This document shows, piece by piece, positions 42,087 through 49,672 of a stretch of DNA of 64,000 nt. This DNA is from Actinokineospora alba (GTDB taxonomy: Bacteria > Actinomycetota > Actinomycetes > Mycobacteriales > Pseudonocardiaceae): NCBI RefSeq assembly GCF_004362515.1, contig NZ_SNXU01000001.1, forward strand, positions 4,588,001-4,652,000, read 5' to 3'. Position 1 is the stretch's first letter. Every line of letters starts with the position of its first letter. The notes beneath the pieces were generated by a model. That model searched no databases. It had not been told where the DNA came from and was given only the letters and a program-made list of their open reading frames with translations. Made by a program: the position numbers and the translations under genes.

Positions 42087-43560
42087 GCAACCCCACGACA
42101 TCTACAGCGACCTGATCGACATCGGCAAGCAGGGCCGCCGGGATCTGGCCGACCAGGTCGTGCCCTACCTGACGTCCGACACCGACTTCCTGCGCGAAGC
42201 CGCCGTGCGCACCCTCGTGTTCCATCTCCGCCTTCCCGAGCACAAGCCCACGGCCATCCGGCTGCTCACCGAAGACCCCGACGAAGGCGTGCGGTCGGCC
42301 GCGGCCATGGGTCTTGGGCACTTCGCGGCGCAGGACCGTGACCTGCTCCAGCGCCTGCTCGGGGTCGCGCTTAACGTCGGGGAGGACGAAAGGGTGCGCG
42401 ACGCCGCGTTCATCGCCGCGTTGGTGGCGACCGGTGTGGTGGCGCGCGGGGAGGTGCCGATGGGGAGCACGACCCCCGGGTTCGACGCGCGCGCGGACTG
42501 GGCGCTGCTCGACGGCAAGCTGCGGGAGGCCGGGATACCCGTGCCGCCGAGAATCGCGGCGCGGGCGGCACGCCCGCTGTCACGGTGGGCGCGGGGGCGG
42601 GAGTTCCCGTTCGGGGAGTCGATCGGGCAGTTCGTGATCATCGACCAGCTCGGCGGCACCCCGGACCGGGGCCGGTATCGCGCCGAGTCGCCCGAGCACC
42701 CGGTGCTGATCTCGCTCGGCACCAAACAGACCGAGACCACCCCGACGCTGCTCGACCGGCTCGCGTTCGACATCGAGGGGGTGGCGCCGTTGCTGCACAT
42801 CGGCGACCTCGACGCGGGCAACGGCATGGTGTGCACCGGGCTGGTCGAACTCGAGCCCGAGGGCGCACCGGTCGGGGAACTCGACGTGGGGTCGGCGGCC
42901 CGGGTGGGGCTGCAGGTCGCCGCGATCCTGCGGCGCGCGCACGCCGAGGGCATCACCCTGGGAGGACTGCGGCCCGAGCTGATCTACGTCGACGGCGACC
43001 GGGTCACCGGGATCGTGCCGCGGTGCGAGCCGTTCCTCGCCACGGCGAGTTGGCCCTGCTACGGCGTTCCACCCGCTTTCGAACACTTCTTTGTCGCGCC
43101 GGAACAGCTCAACGGCGATCCCGCGGGCGCGGCTGCGGACGTGTTCGCGCTGACCGCCGTCCTCGCCGACCGGGTCGGCGGCCATCCCTTCACCGGCGCG
43201 GGCACGACCAACGCGATCGCGATCATGGTCGGCGAACGCATGCCGTGGACCGGGGAACCTGACCTGGGTGCGCTCATCGACGCCGGACTCGAACCCGACC
43301 CCAGCCGGCGGATCGGTCTTGACGAGTTGGTCGCCCGCCTCGAACCGCTGGCCGACCGGAACCCCGAGTCCGCGGTGATCGAGTGGAAGCGAACCGGCGA
43401 CGGCGAGTTCCCGTACCGCGCCACGTGGCGCGGCAAGGACTTCGTCATCCGGGTCAACGACTTCCCGGCCGAACCGCTCTACACGCTCCTTGTCGGCGAC
43501 GAGGAACTCATCGACCTTGAGGACTGGCCGCGGCGTTGGGTCAGGCCGGGTACCCAGTGA
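42055..43560 (+). CDS. HEAT-repeat protein with degenerate protein-kinase domain (pseudokinase)
   Basis: A 501-residue cytosolic protein. Residues ~15-110 are HEAT-like helical pairs ('EAAVRTLVFHLRLPEHKPTA', 'EGVRSAAAMGLGHFAAQDR'). Residues ~190-430 follow a kinase fold: the catalytic loop position reads 'TLGGLRPELIYVDGD' where active kinases have H-x-D-x-K-P-x-N, the DFG position reads 'GIVPRCE', and an APE-like 'VAPEQL' occurs at ~347. The beta-3 Lys is also missing ('VLISLGTK'). Lack of all catalytic residues points to a binding or scaffold role. Start ATG 42055 overlaps the preceding gene; no better start is seen. Confidence 0.72.
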   Translation: MCGRTGTTTREQPHDIYSDLIDIGKQGRRDLADQVVPYLTSDTDFLREAAVRTLVFHLRLPEHKPTAIRLLTEDPDEGVRSAAAMGLGHFAAQDRDLLQRLLGVALNVGEDERVRDAAFIAALVATGVVARGEVPMGSTTPGFDARADWALLDGKLREAGIPVPPRIAARAARPLSRWARGREFPFGESIGQFVIIDQLGGTPDRGRYRAESPEHPVLISLGTKQTETTPTLLDRLAFDIEGVAPLLHIGDLDAGNGMVCTGLVELEPEGAPVGELDVGSAARVGLQVAAILRRAHAEGITLGGLRPELIYVDGDRVTGIVPRCEPFLATASWPCYGVPPAFEHFFVAPEQLNGDPAGAAADVFALTAVLADRVGGHPFTGAGTTNAIAIMVGERMPWTGEPDLGALIDAGLEPDPSRRIGLDELVARLEPLADRNPESAVIEWKRTGDGEFPYRATWRGKDFVIRVNDFPAEPLYTLLVGDEELIDLEDWPRRWVRPGTQ

Positions 43561-43754
43561 TGACGCTGTGGCCGGATCGTGGCGCCGACGTTGACCGCTT
43601 CCAGGTGGAGGCGCAGTGAGTCGATCAGGCGGAGCGGGCTTCCTCTTCCACGGTGGAACGCTGGAGCCTGCCTTCCGCAGGGCAGGCACTGGCTGACCCT
43701 TGGGCTTCACGACGGCCGGGCGGATTCGACGGTGAGCGCCGATACTTCGTTGTT

Positions 43755-46325
43755 GTGGAATTGCTGGAGCGTGGAGCGGTCCTCGACGCGCTGGCCGAGC
43801 ACCTGGTGGAGGTCGCGCGAGGCTCTGGCCGGCTGGTGCTGCTGCGTGGCGAGGCAGGCATTGGCAAAACCGCGGTGATCGCCGCGTTCGCCCGTGAGAG
43901 TGCGGACACCGCCTGTGTCCTGGTGGGTCGCTGCGATCCGTTGAGCACTCCTCGGCCGCTGGGTCCGCTGGCGGATGTCGCTGGTGATCTCGGTCCGGAG
44001 GTGGAGGTCGCGCTCAGGGATGGGGCGGGTTCGGCCGGGGTGTTCCGGTCGGTCCTGGGTGAGCTGCGTTCCAGCGCGCGACCGGTCGTGCTGGTGTTCG
44101 AGGACGTCCATTGGGCTGACGGCGCCACCTTGGACTTCATCCGCTATCTCGCCCGTCGGATCGATACCGCGCGAGTGCTGATGCTCGTCACATATCGGGA
44201 CGACGAGGTCGGGCCGACGCATCCGCTGACGGTGGTGCTGGGCGACTTGGCGGGCTGCGCGGCGGTGCACCGGCACGACCTGGAACCACTCAGCAAGGTC
44301 GGCGTCGGGCGGCTGGCGGCAGGCGGACGGCACGACCCTGAAGTGCTGTACCAGGCGACCGGGGGCAACCCGTTCTTCGTCACCGAGGTGTTGTCCGCGG
44401 GCGCGTCCGGGGTTCCGGCCACTGTTCGCGAGGCGGTGCTTGGCAGGCTCGCGAGGTTGCCCGCCGCCGTGAAACAGGTGGTGGAGGCGGTCGCGGTGAT
44501 CGGGTCGCCCGCGCCGCTTGACCTGCTCGCGCAGGTGATCTCCCAGCCCGACGGCCCGGTCGAGACGGCGCTCTCGGCCGGGATGCTGCAGCAGGAGGGC
44601 CGGTCGCCCGCCTTTCGCCATGAGCTGGCGCGGATGGTGGTGTTGGCGACGATCCCGGAGTTTCGGCGCGTCAGGTTGCACGCCGACGTGTTGGCGGCGC
44701 TGCGTTCCGGCCCGGTCGGCGCCGACGAGTTGCCGCGGCTGGCGTTTCACGCGGAGGAGGCGGGCGACCGCGGGGCGGTCCTCGACTACGCGCCCAGGGC
44801 TGCCCGGCACGCGTCCAGCCTTGGCGCGCACCGGGAAGCGGCGGCTCAGTACGCACGGGCGCTGCGGCACGCGGCGACATCGCCGGTCGTGCGGCGCGCG
44901 GAACTGTTGGAGGGGCGCGCGTTCTCCTGTTACATGACCGGGCTCATCCCCGAGGCGGTCGACGCCTGGGGCCAGGCCCGGGAGCTGCGGCACCAGATCG
45001 GTGACCGGTTGCGTGAGGGCGACGCGCTGCGATGGACCTCTTACATGCTCTGGCTGCTCAGTCGCAATCGCGAGGCGCGTGAGTGCGGGCTGCGGGCGGT
45101 GCGGCTGCTGCGGGAGGGCGAACCGAGCCTGGAACTGGCGAGGGCGTATGTGAACGTCGCCGAGCAGGCCAGCTTCGACTGCGACCTCGCGGCGACCGAG
45201 GCGAATGCCCGACGGGCGGTCGAAGTCGGTCGGCGCATCGGCGACGCGGGCGTCGTCGTGCGGGCTCAGTTCCACGCGGCGATCGCGCAAGTCCTGTGCC
45301 ACGACCGTGGCTGGGATGAACTCGAACGGGTGTGGTGTGCCGCGCGGGAGCAGAATCTGGTCGAACACGCGGGCATGTTCGGCCCGGTGATCTCGGCTGT
45401 GGCGATGGTGCACCGCGACTTCGAGCGGGCCCAGGTCTACGACGACCGGGCCGTCGCCCACTGCCGTGACTTCGATCTGGACATGTTCCTCGACTACCTG
45501 CGCGGTGCCCGGTCCTTCGGCCGCGTGCACCGCGGGCAATGGGACCAAGCCGCTGAGGAAGCCGCGGCTGTGCTGCGGCTGCGTTCGCTGCCACCGGTGA
45601 GCCGGATCTTCCCGCTGCTCGCGCTGGCCCTCGTGCGGGCCCGCCGAGGCGACCCGGAGGTCTGGCCGCTGCTCGATGAGGCGGCAGGCCTGGGTGAGCC
45701 GAGCGACCTGGTCCGGATGGGCCCGGTCTGGGAGGTTCGCGCGGAGGCGGCCTGGTTGTGCGGAGACGACGTCGCCGCCGTCGCCGAATCGCGCCGTGGA
45801 CTGGCCGCGGTCACGGCGGACAGTGATCCGTGGGCCGTGGGGGGCGTCGCCCGATGGGTTCGACTCGCCGGCGACGTCGTGCCGGGTGCGAGGGCGACCG
45901 GCCCGTTCGCCCTCGAACTGGCGGGGGAGTGGCTGGCCGCGGCCCAATCGTGGGAGGCACTGGGCTGCCACTATGACGCGGCACTCGCCCGGCTCGCGGG
46001 CGACGCCGACGCGGTGATCGGCGCGGTGGCCACCTTCGAGTCGCTCGGGGCCCGGCCCGCCGCGGCGCGGGGGCGAGCGCGGCTGCGGGAACTCGGAGTC
46101 CGGTACGGCACCCGCGGCCCGCGGCCCGCCACCAGGGCCGACCGCCATGGGCTGACCAGCCGCGAGCGCGAAGTCCTCGACCTGCTGCGACAAGGGCTCT
46201 CCGGCGCCGAGATCGCCACGCGGCTGTTCATCTCACCGAAAACCACAAGCCACCACATCGCCGCGATTTTGGCCAAGCTCGGCGTGCACAGCCAGGCCGA
46301 AGCCATCCGCAAGTTCGAACGATGA
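43755..46325 (+). CDS. LuxR-family regulator with AAA-type ATPase domain (LAL-like)
   Basis: An 856-residue protein. The N-terminal ATPase has Walker A 'GEAGIGKT' (residues ~32-39) and Walker B around 'PVVLVFEDVHWADGATLDF'. A ~550-residue helical repeat middle follows. The C-terminal LuxR HTH is 'LTSREREVLDLLRQGLSGAEI' then 'SPKTTSHHIAAILAKLGV'. GTG 43755 is chosen because homologues usually begin 'LLERGAVLDALAEHL'; an in-frame ATG at 43653 would add 34 poorly conserved residues. Such regulators often control antibiotic or sugar pathways; no target is obvious here. Confidence 0.9.
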   Translation: MELLERGAVLDALAEHLVEVARGSGRLVLLRGEAGIGKTAVIAAFARESADTACVLVGRCDPLSTPRPLGPLADVAGDLGPEVEVALRDGAGSAGVFRSVLGELRSSARPVVLVFEDVHWADGATLDFIRYLARRIDTARVLMLVTYRDDEVGPTHPLTVVLGDLAGCAAVHRHDLEPLSKVGVGRLAAGGRHDPEVLYQATGGNPFFVTEVLSAGASGVPATVREAVLGRLARLPAAVKQVVEAVAVIGSPAPLDLLAQVISQPDGPVETALSAGMLQQEGRSPAFRHELARMVVLATIPEFRRVRLHADVLAALRSGPVGADELPRLAFHAEEAGDRGAVLDYAPRAARHASSLGAHREAAAQYARALRHAATSPVVRRAELLEGRAFSCYMTGLIPEAVDAWGQARELRHQIGDRLREGDALRWTSYMLWLLSRNREARECGLRAVRLLREGEPSLELARAYVNVAEQASFDCDLAATEANARRAVEVGRRIGDAGVVVRAQFHAAIAQVLCHDRGWDELERVWCAAREQNLVEHAGMFGPVISAVAMVHRDFERAQVYDDRAVAHCRDFDLDMFLDYLRGARSFGRVHRGQWDQAAEEAAAVLRLRSLPPVSRIFPLLALALVRARRGDPEVWPLLDEAAGLGEPSDLVRMGPVWEVRAEAAWLCGDDVAAVAESRRGLAAVTADSDPWAVGGVARWVRLAGDVVPGARATGPFALELAGEWLAAAQSWEALGCHYDAALARLAGDADAVIGAVATFESLGARPAAARGRARLRELGVRYGTRGPRPATRADRHGLTSREREVLDLLRQGLSGAEIATRLFISPKTTSHHIAAILAKLGVHSQAEAIRKFER

Positions 46326-46339
46326 CCATCCGGGCGCAC

Positions 46340-46381
46340 TCGGCATCTGGCCAAACGCATCTGGCCAAACGGGGTGCCGAG
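46340..46381 (+). terminator. Hairpin containing a 14-nt tandem duplication
   Basis: CTCGGCA (46340-46346) and TGCCGAG (46375-46381) can pair. The loop contains GCATCTGGCCAAAC twice in tandem (46343-46356 and 46357-46370). It lies 15 nt past the LuxR-type stop. A terminator role is plausible; the exact duplication looks like recent slippage. Confidence 0.4.
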
Positions 46382-46578
46382 CCCGATCCGTCGACTTGGC
46401 GGTCGCGCCTGGCGTGACTCACCTGGTGCCTGCCCCAGCCTCGACCGCACCCGGTCGTGGTCTGACACCCTGCGCGGCCGTGTCTCCGCGTTGGTTCGAT
46501 CGGGTGAAAACGGTGTTGGCGCGTATTCGCGGATGATCAAGATCCTCTACAAGGAGGACGCGAACAGAGAGGAACGCT

Positions 46579-47238
46579 GTGAAAATTCGACGGCTCCTTC
46601 CCGTGCTCACAGCGATGGCCTCGGTGGCTGGGTGCGGTAGTGGCGCGTTCGGACCAGAGCAGGTCCCGTCCACCGCGACCACCACCACGGCGGCATCGAA
46701 TTCCACGGTGTCAACGACGGTCGTGACCACCACCGGGCGCCAGTTCGGCTGGAACCTGCCGACTGGGCCGAAAACGACCTCGACGAATGAGGACATCCTG
46801 TATCGCACTTTGTTGCGCGGGCAGTGCGCGCAGGCAAAGGCCGACCTTGACCGGCTCTGGTGGACGTTGTTGAGTCCGCGCAACGTCCTGCTATACCAGG
46901 CCGCAGTCGATCTCTGCGCGGGCCGCCAGAGCGCTGCTCGCGTGATGTACGACAAGGCCGCCCGGATCGGGTTCATGGTCTCGGACCCGGACTTCAAGAC
47001 GGTCGACTGTTTGACCTACAAGGCAGTTCGCAGTGTCGTGAAGCAGGAGCCGCAGGACCGGATCGACTGCGTCGTGGGCCAAGTTCCCGGTTGGCCCCCG
47101 GGTCTCTACAACCGCGAAGGCAAGGACGATCCGCGCACACCGCGCAACGAAGCCACCGATAGCCCGACGGAAACCACAACACCTTCGACGACGGCCACCA
47201 CCACGGTCGAACCGAGCACCACGACCAGCACGACATGA
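46579..47238 (+). CDS. Thr-rich secreted lipoprotein of unknown function
   Basis: A 219-residue protein with lipobox SVAG-C at Cys19, a Thr/Ser/Ala-rich linker (residues ~30-55), a compact helical domain with four Cys ('LLRGQCAQAKADLDRLWW', 'AAVDLCAGRQSAARVMY', 'DFKTVDCLTYKAV', 'QDRIDCVVGQ'; two disulfides possible), and a Thr/Ser/Glu tail (residues ~195-219). The central domain resembles a Sel1/TPR-like helical pair. GTG 46579 has GAGAGGA 6 nt upstream. It overlaps the next membrane protein gene by 4 nt, so the two probably work together at the cell surface. Confidence 0.78.
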   Translation: MKIRRLLPVLTAMASVAGCGSGAFGPEQVPSTATTTTAASNSTVSTTVVTTTGRQFGWNLPTGPKTTSTNEDILYRTLLRGQCAQAKADLDRLWWTLLSPRNVLLYQAAVDLCAGRQSAARVMYDKAARIGFMVSDPDFKTVDCLTYKAVRSVVKQEPQDRIDCVVGQVPGWPPGLYNREGKDDPRTPRNEATDSPTETTTPSTTATTTVEPSTTTSTT

Positions 47239-48071
47239 GGCCTGCGCCGAAGAAGAACACCGACGACGAGCCTGCCAGTGAGGCCTTGCGCAGGGTGGGC
47301 GAGATCCTGGCGAACGTCGCCGTGCTCACCGGCCTGCTGGTGGCGTTCGGTTGGCGGCGAAGCGACGTGCAGGCCCGCGAGTTGGGCCTGCCCAGCAGCG
47401 CACTGGGCATGACGGTCACCGACTACCTCCTGCGCAGTATCGGCCCGGTGTTCCAACTGCTGGCTGTTGTCGTGCTGGGTTGGCTCGCCTTCCTCCTGTT
47501 GGACCCGTTGCTTCAGACCGCCCGGCGCGGACGGGCCTGGCGCGTCAGCACCTGGGTGCTGGCGTTCGCCTGGCTGCTGTTGCCTGCCTTGGTCGTGGTG
47601 TCGGGCTACGTGTGGCCCGCATCGAGCTTCGCCCTGTTTCCGCTCTCGATCGGTGCCGGGCTGCTGCTCACGCTGTACGCCCTGAAGCTGCGCGCACGCA
47701 CCCGGCGATGGAATTGGCCCAGGCTTCGGCTCGCCGGTCTCGCCGTCACGGTGTTGAGCCTGTTCTGGGGCGCGATGAACGCCGCCGAACTGGAAGGTCT
47801 GGAATTGGCCGACCGGTTCGCCGCCGACGTGCGGACGGCGCAGGCGGTCGCCATCTACAGCGGGGAACGATTGCATCTGACAGCGCCAGGCGTGACCGAG
47901 CAACAGTTGCCGGACGGGAAGTACCGATTCAAATACACCGGCCTGCGCTTCGTCGAGAACAGCGGCGGCAAGTTCTTCTTCGCCTCCGACGGATGGACGC
48001 GCACATCGGGGGTCGTGCTTGTTCTTCGCGATGAAGCGCACCTGCGGTTCGAGTTCATCCGCGGGGGGTGA
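47235..48071 (+). CDS. Membrane protein with C-terminal extracytoplasmic domain
   Basis: A 278-residue protein with four to five hydrophobic segments in residues ~25-180 and a soluble C-terminal domain of about 90 residues ('AVAIYSGERLHLTAPGVTEQ' onward), rich in beta-strand pattern. Not recognised as a known family. It is coupled by a 4-nt overlap to the lipoprotein gene. The topology suggests the C-terminal domain could contact that lipoprotein. Confidence 0.75.
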   Translation: MRPAPKKNTDDEPASEALRRVGEILANVAVLTGLLVAFGWRRSDVQARELGLPSSALGMTVTDYLLRSIGPVFQLLAVVVLGWLAFLLLDPLLQTARRGRAWRVSTWVLAFAWLLLPALVVVSGYVWPASSFALFPLSIGAGLLLTLYALKLRARTRRWNWPRLRLAGLAVTVLSLFWGAMNAAELEGLELADRFAADVRTAQAVAIYSGERLHLTAPGVTEQQLPDGKYRFKYTGLRFVENSGGKFFFASDGWTRTSGVVLVLRDEAHLRFEFIRGG

Positions 48072-48093
48072 ATGTGCGCAACCCGCTCTTCGT

Positions 48094-48585
48094 TCAGGTC
48101 TGCGGAACCCGGATGACGTCGCCGGGATGGATGAGGTCGGGATTGGTGATCGTGCCCGGGTTGGCCGCCACGAGCCGGTGGTGGAGGTTGCCCGCCCCGT
48201 AATGGTGCGTCGCGATGCCCCACAGCGTCTCACCGGGCTGCACGACGTGTTCGAGGTAGACGCGGTAGCCGGGGACGATCCTCGGCCCGTGCACCACGGG
48301 CACGATCACCTTGTCGAGTTCGGCGCCGTCATTGGGCGAGGTGTGGAACACCTCGACGAAGAGCCGGTCGAGCTGGAACGACGCCCCCGACACGTCGACG
48401 GTGATCTGGAACTGCCCATGCCCGCCCGTGCCGTCGCCTGCCATGAAGGACCCGACGACCTCGTCGTGGCCCTCGTGGACGCGGTAGTTGAAGTTCGCTT
48501 CGAAGGCCCCGCCCGCGACCCCGGCGATCTGGATGCTGTTGCTCACGATGTCGTGCTGCCTGGGCTGCTGGAGGTCGATCGACAT
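48094..48585 (-). CDS. Gmad2-domain protein with C-terminal LysM
   Basis: A 163-residue protein. Residues ~10-100 match a Gmad2-like immunoglobulin-type domain ('SNSIQIAGVAGGAFEANFNYRV', 'HGQFQITVDVSG'). The C-terminal ~50 residues are a LysM ('HVVQPGETLWGIATHHYGAG', 'IHPGDVIRVPQ') that binds peptidoglycan or chitin-like glycans. There is no signal peptide, so it may be cytosolic or exported unconventionally. ATG 48585 has AGGAGG 7 nt upstream. Confidence 0.85.
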   Translation of the reverse strand: MSIDLQQPRQHDIVSNSIQIAGVAGGAFEANFNYRVHEGHDEVVGSFMAGDGTGGHGQFQITVDVSGASFQLDRLFVEVFHTSPNDGAELDKVIVPVVHGPRIVPGYRVYLEHVVQPGETLWGIATHHYGAGNLHHRLVAANPGTITNPDLIHPGDVIRVPQT

Positions 48586-48881
48586 GGCAGTGCCTCCTGT
48601 CATCGGTCCAGCAGCGTAACCGCCGAGCGGCCCCCGGCTGCCTTGAACGCGGGGGCGTCACCCGCACGGATTACGGCCGAACGGTGAGGTTGGAGCGAGA
48701 TCCGGGACTGGCGACCGTGGCCGATCTGCCCGGAGTTCCGGCACCCCGCGAGATGCAGCTGTAACCGATCCATCACCGGCGGTATCTGGATGACCGCCCG
48801 CCCAATCTGGGGTGCGCCGACCGATTCGCCCCGTCCTCTCCGCACCTAGCGTCACCTCGCGAGCGGAAGAGGTGTGTGCGG

Positions 48882-49196
48882 ATGCCGAGGTACCTGGTTG
48901 AGCGTTCCCTGATCGACGGCCTGGACGAGTTCCTCGCGGGGAAGAACGAGGAAGCCACTGTGGAGGCCGACGGCGATGTCGGTGCGGTGTGGCTGCACAG
49001 CTACGTCACCGATGACGGTCGGCGGGCCTTCTGCGTGTACGCGGCGGCCAGCCCGGAGGCGGTGCGCAAGTCCGCCCGGCGGGCAGGCGTGCCCGCCGAG
49101 GTGATCCACCGGATCACGGTGCTCGATCCGCACGCCTTTCCCCGGCAGCGACAGCCGAACGTGTCCGACAGCGCGACCACGCGGAGGCCATCATGA
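48882..49196 (+). CDS. DUF4242 (nickel-responsive small protein) family
   Basis: A 104-residue protein with the DUF4242 pattern: 'RYLVERSLIDGL' at the start, 'WLHSYVTDDGRRAFCVYAA' (the conserved His and Cys of the family), and the C-terminal 'VIHRITVLDPHAF'. A Streptomyces member binds nickel. The start ATG 48882 is preferred over GTG 48876. It overlaps the following membrane protein gene by 4 nt. Confidence 0.8.
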   Translation: MPRYLVERSLIDGLDEFLAGKNEEATVEADGDVGAVWLHSYVTDDGRRAFCVYAAASPEAVRKSARRAGVPAEVIHRITVLDPHAFPRQRQPNVSDSATTRRPS

Positions 49197-49672
49197 CCAA
49201 GACAATCACCGCGGCGATCATCATCGTCGGTGGAGCGGTGGCGGCGATGGTGGTGGGCCCGAACGGCCCCTTGGGCGGATTCTGGCGGCCCATCGAGCTG
49301 GATCCGGAGCCGGCGGGAGCCCAACTGGCGGGCCTCATCGGGGCAGGCGTCGTCGAAGCCATCGGGTTCGGTGCGGCCATCGCGGTCCTGGTCCTCGGCC
49401 GCCCCGTGTTCGCCAGGCTCACCACCACGCCCGGCAGAGCCCTCGCCGCGCAGGTGACGTCGGCCTGGCTGCTCGGCTCGTGGTGGCCGCACACCGCGCT
49501 GCACATGCACCACGGCACCGACCCCGCCGCGCTCGTCGCCCTCGAGGTCGGATTCCACGCGGGCTCGATCGTCGCGTTCGCGATCCTGCTGTGGGCGCTG
49601 ATCCCGCGCGCCACGAGCACCCAGCGCGGGGCCTCGCCCGCGGATGCCCGCAATTCCCAGCTCTCCGGGTGA
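49193..49672 (+). CDS. His-rich small membrane protein
   Basis: A 159-residue protein with about four hydrophobic segments. 'LLGSWWPHTALHMHHGTDPAAL' and 'EVGFHAGSIVAFAI' put five His residues at or near membrane boundaries, suggesting metal or haem contact. Family not recognised. Coupling to the DUF4242 gene (4-nt overlap) and the surface protein gene (GTGA overlap) indicates one operon. Confidence 0.75.
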   Translation: MTKTITAAIIIVGGAVAAMVVGPNGPLGGFWRPIELDPEPAGAQLAGLIGAGVVEAIGFGAAIAVLVLGRPVFARLTTTPGRALAAQVTSAWLLGSWWPHTALHMHHGTDPAALVALEVGFHAGSIVAFAILLWALIPRATSTQRGASPADARNSQLSG

